A stretch of DNA of 64,000 nucleotides from Planctomycetota bacterium. GTDB taxonomy: Bacteria > Planctomycetota > Planctomycetia > Pirellulales > Pirellulaceae. The stretch spans positions 1 through 64,000 of the forward strand of contig JAJDEH010000026.1 of assembly GCA_029259935.1 (NCBI GenBank), in the 5' to 3' direction. A program made the translations under genes and the position numbers. The notes beneath the pieces are model-generated. The model saw only the letters and a program-made list of their open reading frames with translations. It was not told the DNA's origin and did no database searches. Below are positions 62,686 to 64,000 of this stretch, piece after piece; position 1 is the first letter of the stretch; each line of letters opens with the position of its first letter.

Positions 62686-63693
62686 TCAATGTTCCGCATT
62701 GATGCCGCGCGCCTCGCGGCGCATTGGCGGTTGTTCGGCTCCTCCGTCGCCTTCCCCGCCAAAGCTTGCTCGGCGTTCCTGCCTGCTGACTTCGTCCGCC
62801 TCTTCTTGAACTAGAGCGCAGCGGAAGCCAAGACTGTGGGACCGGACGCCAGGCTCGAACGCATAGCGGCAAGCCGACCGCACGCTCCGCGCGCTGAGGT
62901 GCCAGCCACCGCCGCGAACCGCCCGATGCACGTTATCTTCCTCTGGTCCCACAGGGTCCGCGGCCGAGCCGGATGTATACGTTCGCATACCGTCTCGGCA
63001 CCACTCCCAGACGTTCCCCAACATATCATGAAGCCCCCAATCGTTTGGCTTCTTTTTGCCAACCCTTCTTGTGCCCGCTTTGTCGTGTTCGAACTGCTTC
63101 TCGGGCCAGTCTGATGAATCCCAACTGACTTCCAAATCGTAGTTCACGCCCGAATTGCCGCCATACCAGGCAATGTCATGTAGTACGGGTGCGTCGCGCT
63201 CGCCCAGAATTGTGATCGGGCCCGCATGCGTTGCCGAGGTCGTTCCTGCGCGGCAGGCGTATTCCCACTGCGCTTCAGTTGGCAGAAAAACCCGAAATCC
63301 GGAAAGGTAATCGGACAGCCGCTTCAAGAACCCTTGGCAGTCGTTCCAACTCACGCATTCGACCGGACGCGAGTCATCGACAAAGTGGCTCGCGTTTTCT
63401 TCCATGAGTGCATTCCACAGTTGCTGCGTGGCCGGCGTGTCGAACAGCCAAAATCCATGCGTGAGGCGTACTTCATGCTGCGGGCCTTCGTCGGGGTCTC
63501 GCCCTGGTTCATCGTCGGGTGAGCCCATCAGAAAAGCGCCGGGCGGAATCCAGCGCAGGCGTTGGGATGCCGGTGCGGGCGAAGAAGTCAGCGAAAACTC
63601 GATGAAGATCCCAAAGCGGTCTTGCCCCCACGCGGTCGCCCAAGCCGGCGGGCATCCTTGGGCAAGCGGATGTTGGATGGAAATGGTGGACAC
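62686..63693 (-). CDS. Formylglycine-generating-enzyme-fold protein, target of a diversity-generating retroelement
   Basis: The 335-residue product (GTG start) has the SUMF1/FGE C-type-lectin fold pattern: [98 protein letters not shown] and [20 protein letters not shown] with SLGFRCAL. The N-terminal [19 protein letters not shown] segment is one I associate with DGR-variable FGE-like proteins. Residues 255-293 are encoded by the variable repeat and hold 14 changed codons relative to the template, mostly AAC/AAT in the template. The family is used as a tunable ligand-binding display. Unusually, about 40 residues continue after the variable segment. Confidence 0.88.
   Translation of the reverse strand: MSTISIQHPLAQGCPPAWATAWGQDRFGIFIEFSLTSSPAPASQRLRWIPPGAFLMGSPDDEPGRDPDEGPQHEVRLTHGFWLFDTPATQQLWNALMEENASHFVDDSRPVECVSWNDCQGFLKRLSDYLSGFRVFLPTEAQWEYACRAGTTSATHAGPITILGERDAPVLHDIAWYGGNSGVNYDLEVSWDSSDWPEKQFEHDKAGTRRVGKKKPNDWGLHDMLGNVWEWCRDGMRTYTSGSAADPVGPEEDNVHRAVRGGGWHLSARSVRSACRYAFEPGVRSHSLGFRCALVQEEADEVSRQERRASFGGEGDGGAEQPPMRREARGINAEH
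62813..62932 (-). repeat. DGR variable repeat (VR)
   Basis: 120 bases at the 3' part of the FGE-like gene. Compared with the template repeat there are 17 mismatches, all at template adenines on the minus strand (6 A to G, 6 A to T, 5 A to C); none of the 95 non-adenine positions differ. The last 20 bases (VR 3' end) contain no template adenine and are identical, as expected for the initiation site of mutagenic homing. Confidence 0.97.
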
Positions 63694-63854
63694 AGCCGCG
63701 CCTACTTCTGAAAGGTCGACCAGCCGGCGGGTGTTCGCGGCGGCATCCGCCTGCCGCTACTAGCGCGCCGGTGGCCGTTTTGTTTTTGCCGGCGACGAGC
63801 GCCGGACAGGATGGTCGATTGTTCAAGTTGCGACATCCATCGCATCGTGAGCTA
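63694..63854. other. Spacer between template repeat and target gene
   Basis: About 160 bases without gene. An open frame running through it and the template (minus strand) is a by-product of the template's coding history and base composition. The template RNA promoter or primer region may lie here or to the right. Confidence 0.5.
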
Positions 63855-63974
63855 AGAGCGCAGCGGAAGCCAAGATTGTTGTTCCGGTCGTCAGGCTCGT
63901 TCGCATTGCGGTAAGCCGACCGCACGTTCCGCGCGTTGTTGTTCCAGCTACCGCCGCGAACCGCCCGATTCACG
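63855..63974 (-). repeat. DGR template repeat (TR)
   Basis: 120 bases, the master copy of the variable repeat, lying about 160 bases upstream of the target gene start. It has 25 adenines on the minus strand, concentrated in AAC and AAT codons (nine Asn codons in the matching frame), which allows many residues after adenine mutagenesis without stop codons. An in-frame stop precedes it, so it is not the end of a second gene. Confidence 0.97.
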
Positions 63975-64000
63975 CCTTACACCGACCACCCAAGCCTCAC

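Noticed and set aside
62686..63693. Reading the FGE-fold gene as a true sulfatase-activating enzyme
   Set aside because: The strictly adenine-specific differences to the template show that it is a DGR display protein; no sulfatase gene is nearby.
63509..63973. Open frame of 154 codons on the minus strand through the template repeat
   Set aside because: It starts inside the template repeat after an in-frame stop, and the part beyond the repeat has no homology. It reflects the template's coding ancestry, not a gene.
1..64000. CRISPR arrays
   Set aside because: No series of identical 20-40 base repeats with regular unique spacers was seen.

Overview
The window reads as a piece of a planctomycete chromosome, most likely of the Pirellulales type. 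The signs are a TIGR02999-type ECF sigma factor overlapping a Ser/Thr kinase gene, kinases sharing the planctomycete N-terminal module, a giant secreted protein opening with the motif EPLEDRSML, and paired single-span membrane proteins of a type I associate with this phylum. Genes use a mixture of ATG and GTG starts with clear AGGAGG-like ribosome binding sites. No rRNA or CRISPR array is seen; one tRNA is present.

Layout. 1-5.4 kb looks like core genome: the start of an acyl-CoA carboxylase beta subunit, a double CDGSH iron-sulfur protein, two tandem paralogous membrane proteins, an aldose epimerase and a polytopic membrane protein. A tRNA-Val(TAC) at 5.65 kb is followed at once by a tyrosine recombinase, an excisionase, and plasmid-like genes (Replic_Relax, a replication-initiator-like winged helix protein, DUF2958, CHC2/TOPRIM primase). 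This is the signature of an integrative element inserted at the tRNA. The element carries a defence cargo: two or three HEPN-type genes (ApeA-like, AbiJ/Abi_C-like and an unrecognised one), an XRE regulator with a visible palindromic operator, and a complete class 1 DISARM operon (drmD, drmMI, drmA, drmB, drmC; 21.9-36.2 kb). The DISARM operon has two unusual points: a DUF6932-like nucleotidyltransferase-fold gene sits between drmMI and drmA, with the small partner module normally next to DUF6932 fused onto the N-terminus of DrmA; and a 16-bp perfect inverted repeat enclosing a second hairpin lies just upstream of drmD. A second tyrosine recombinase (36.4-37.4 kb) lies right after DISARM.

37.5-44.6 kb holds small coiled-coil proteins, a 1440-residue protein that joins an XRE helix-turn-helix, a Lon-protease-like segment with a correctly spaced Ser-Lys pair, and five GAF-like modules, and directly after it a prephenate-dehydrogenase-like gene with an ACT domain. 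45-59 kb is a signalling and surface locus: sigma factor, TPR kinase, and a second kinase whose extracytoplasmic domain is closely similar to a module of the divergently placed 2570-residue secreted protein. That second kinase is broken by an exact 8-bp tandem duplication. The giant protein has a lipase-like head, seven PPC-like modules, four jelly-roll-like modules, five 47-residue repeats and a C-terminal HExxHxxGxxD metallopeptidase.

The right end (59.2-64 kb) carries a zinc-ribbon membrane protein, a VirD4/TraG-like ATPase and, converging on it, a formylglycine-generating-enzyme-fold gene that is the target of a diversity-generating retroelement. Its variable repeat (62813-62932) and an upstream template repeat (63855-63974) differ at 17 of 120 positions, every one of them an adenine in the template. 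The reverse transcriptase is not in the window and probably lies just to the right. The DGR, the modified DISARM operon, and the HTH-Lon-GAF regulator are the three most interesting systems here.
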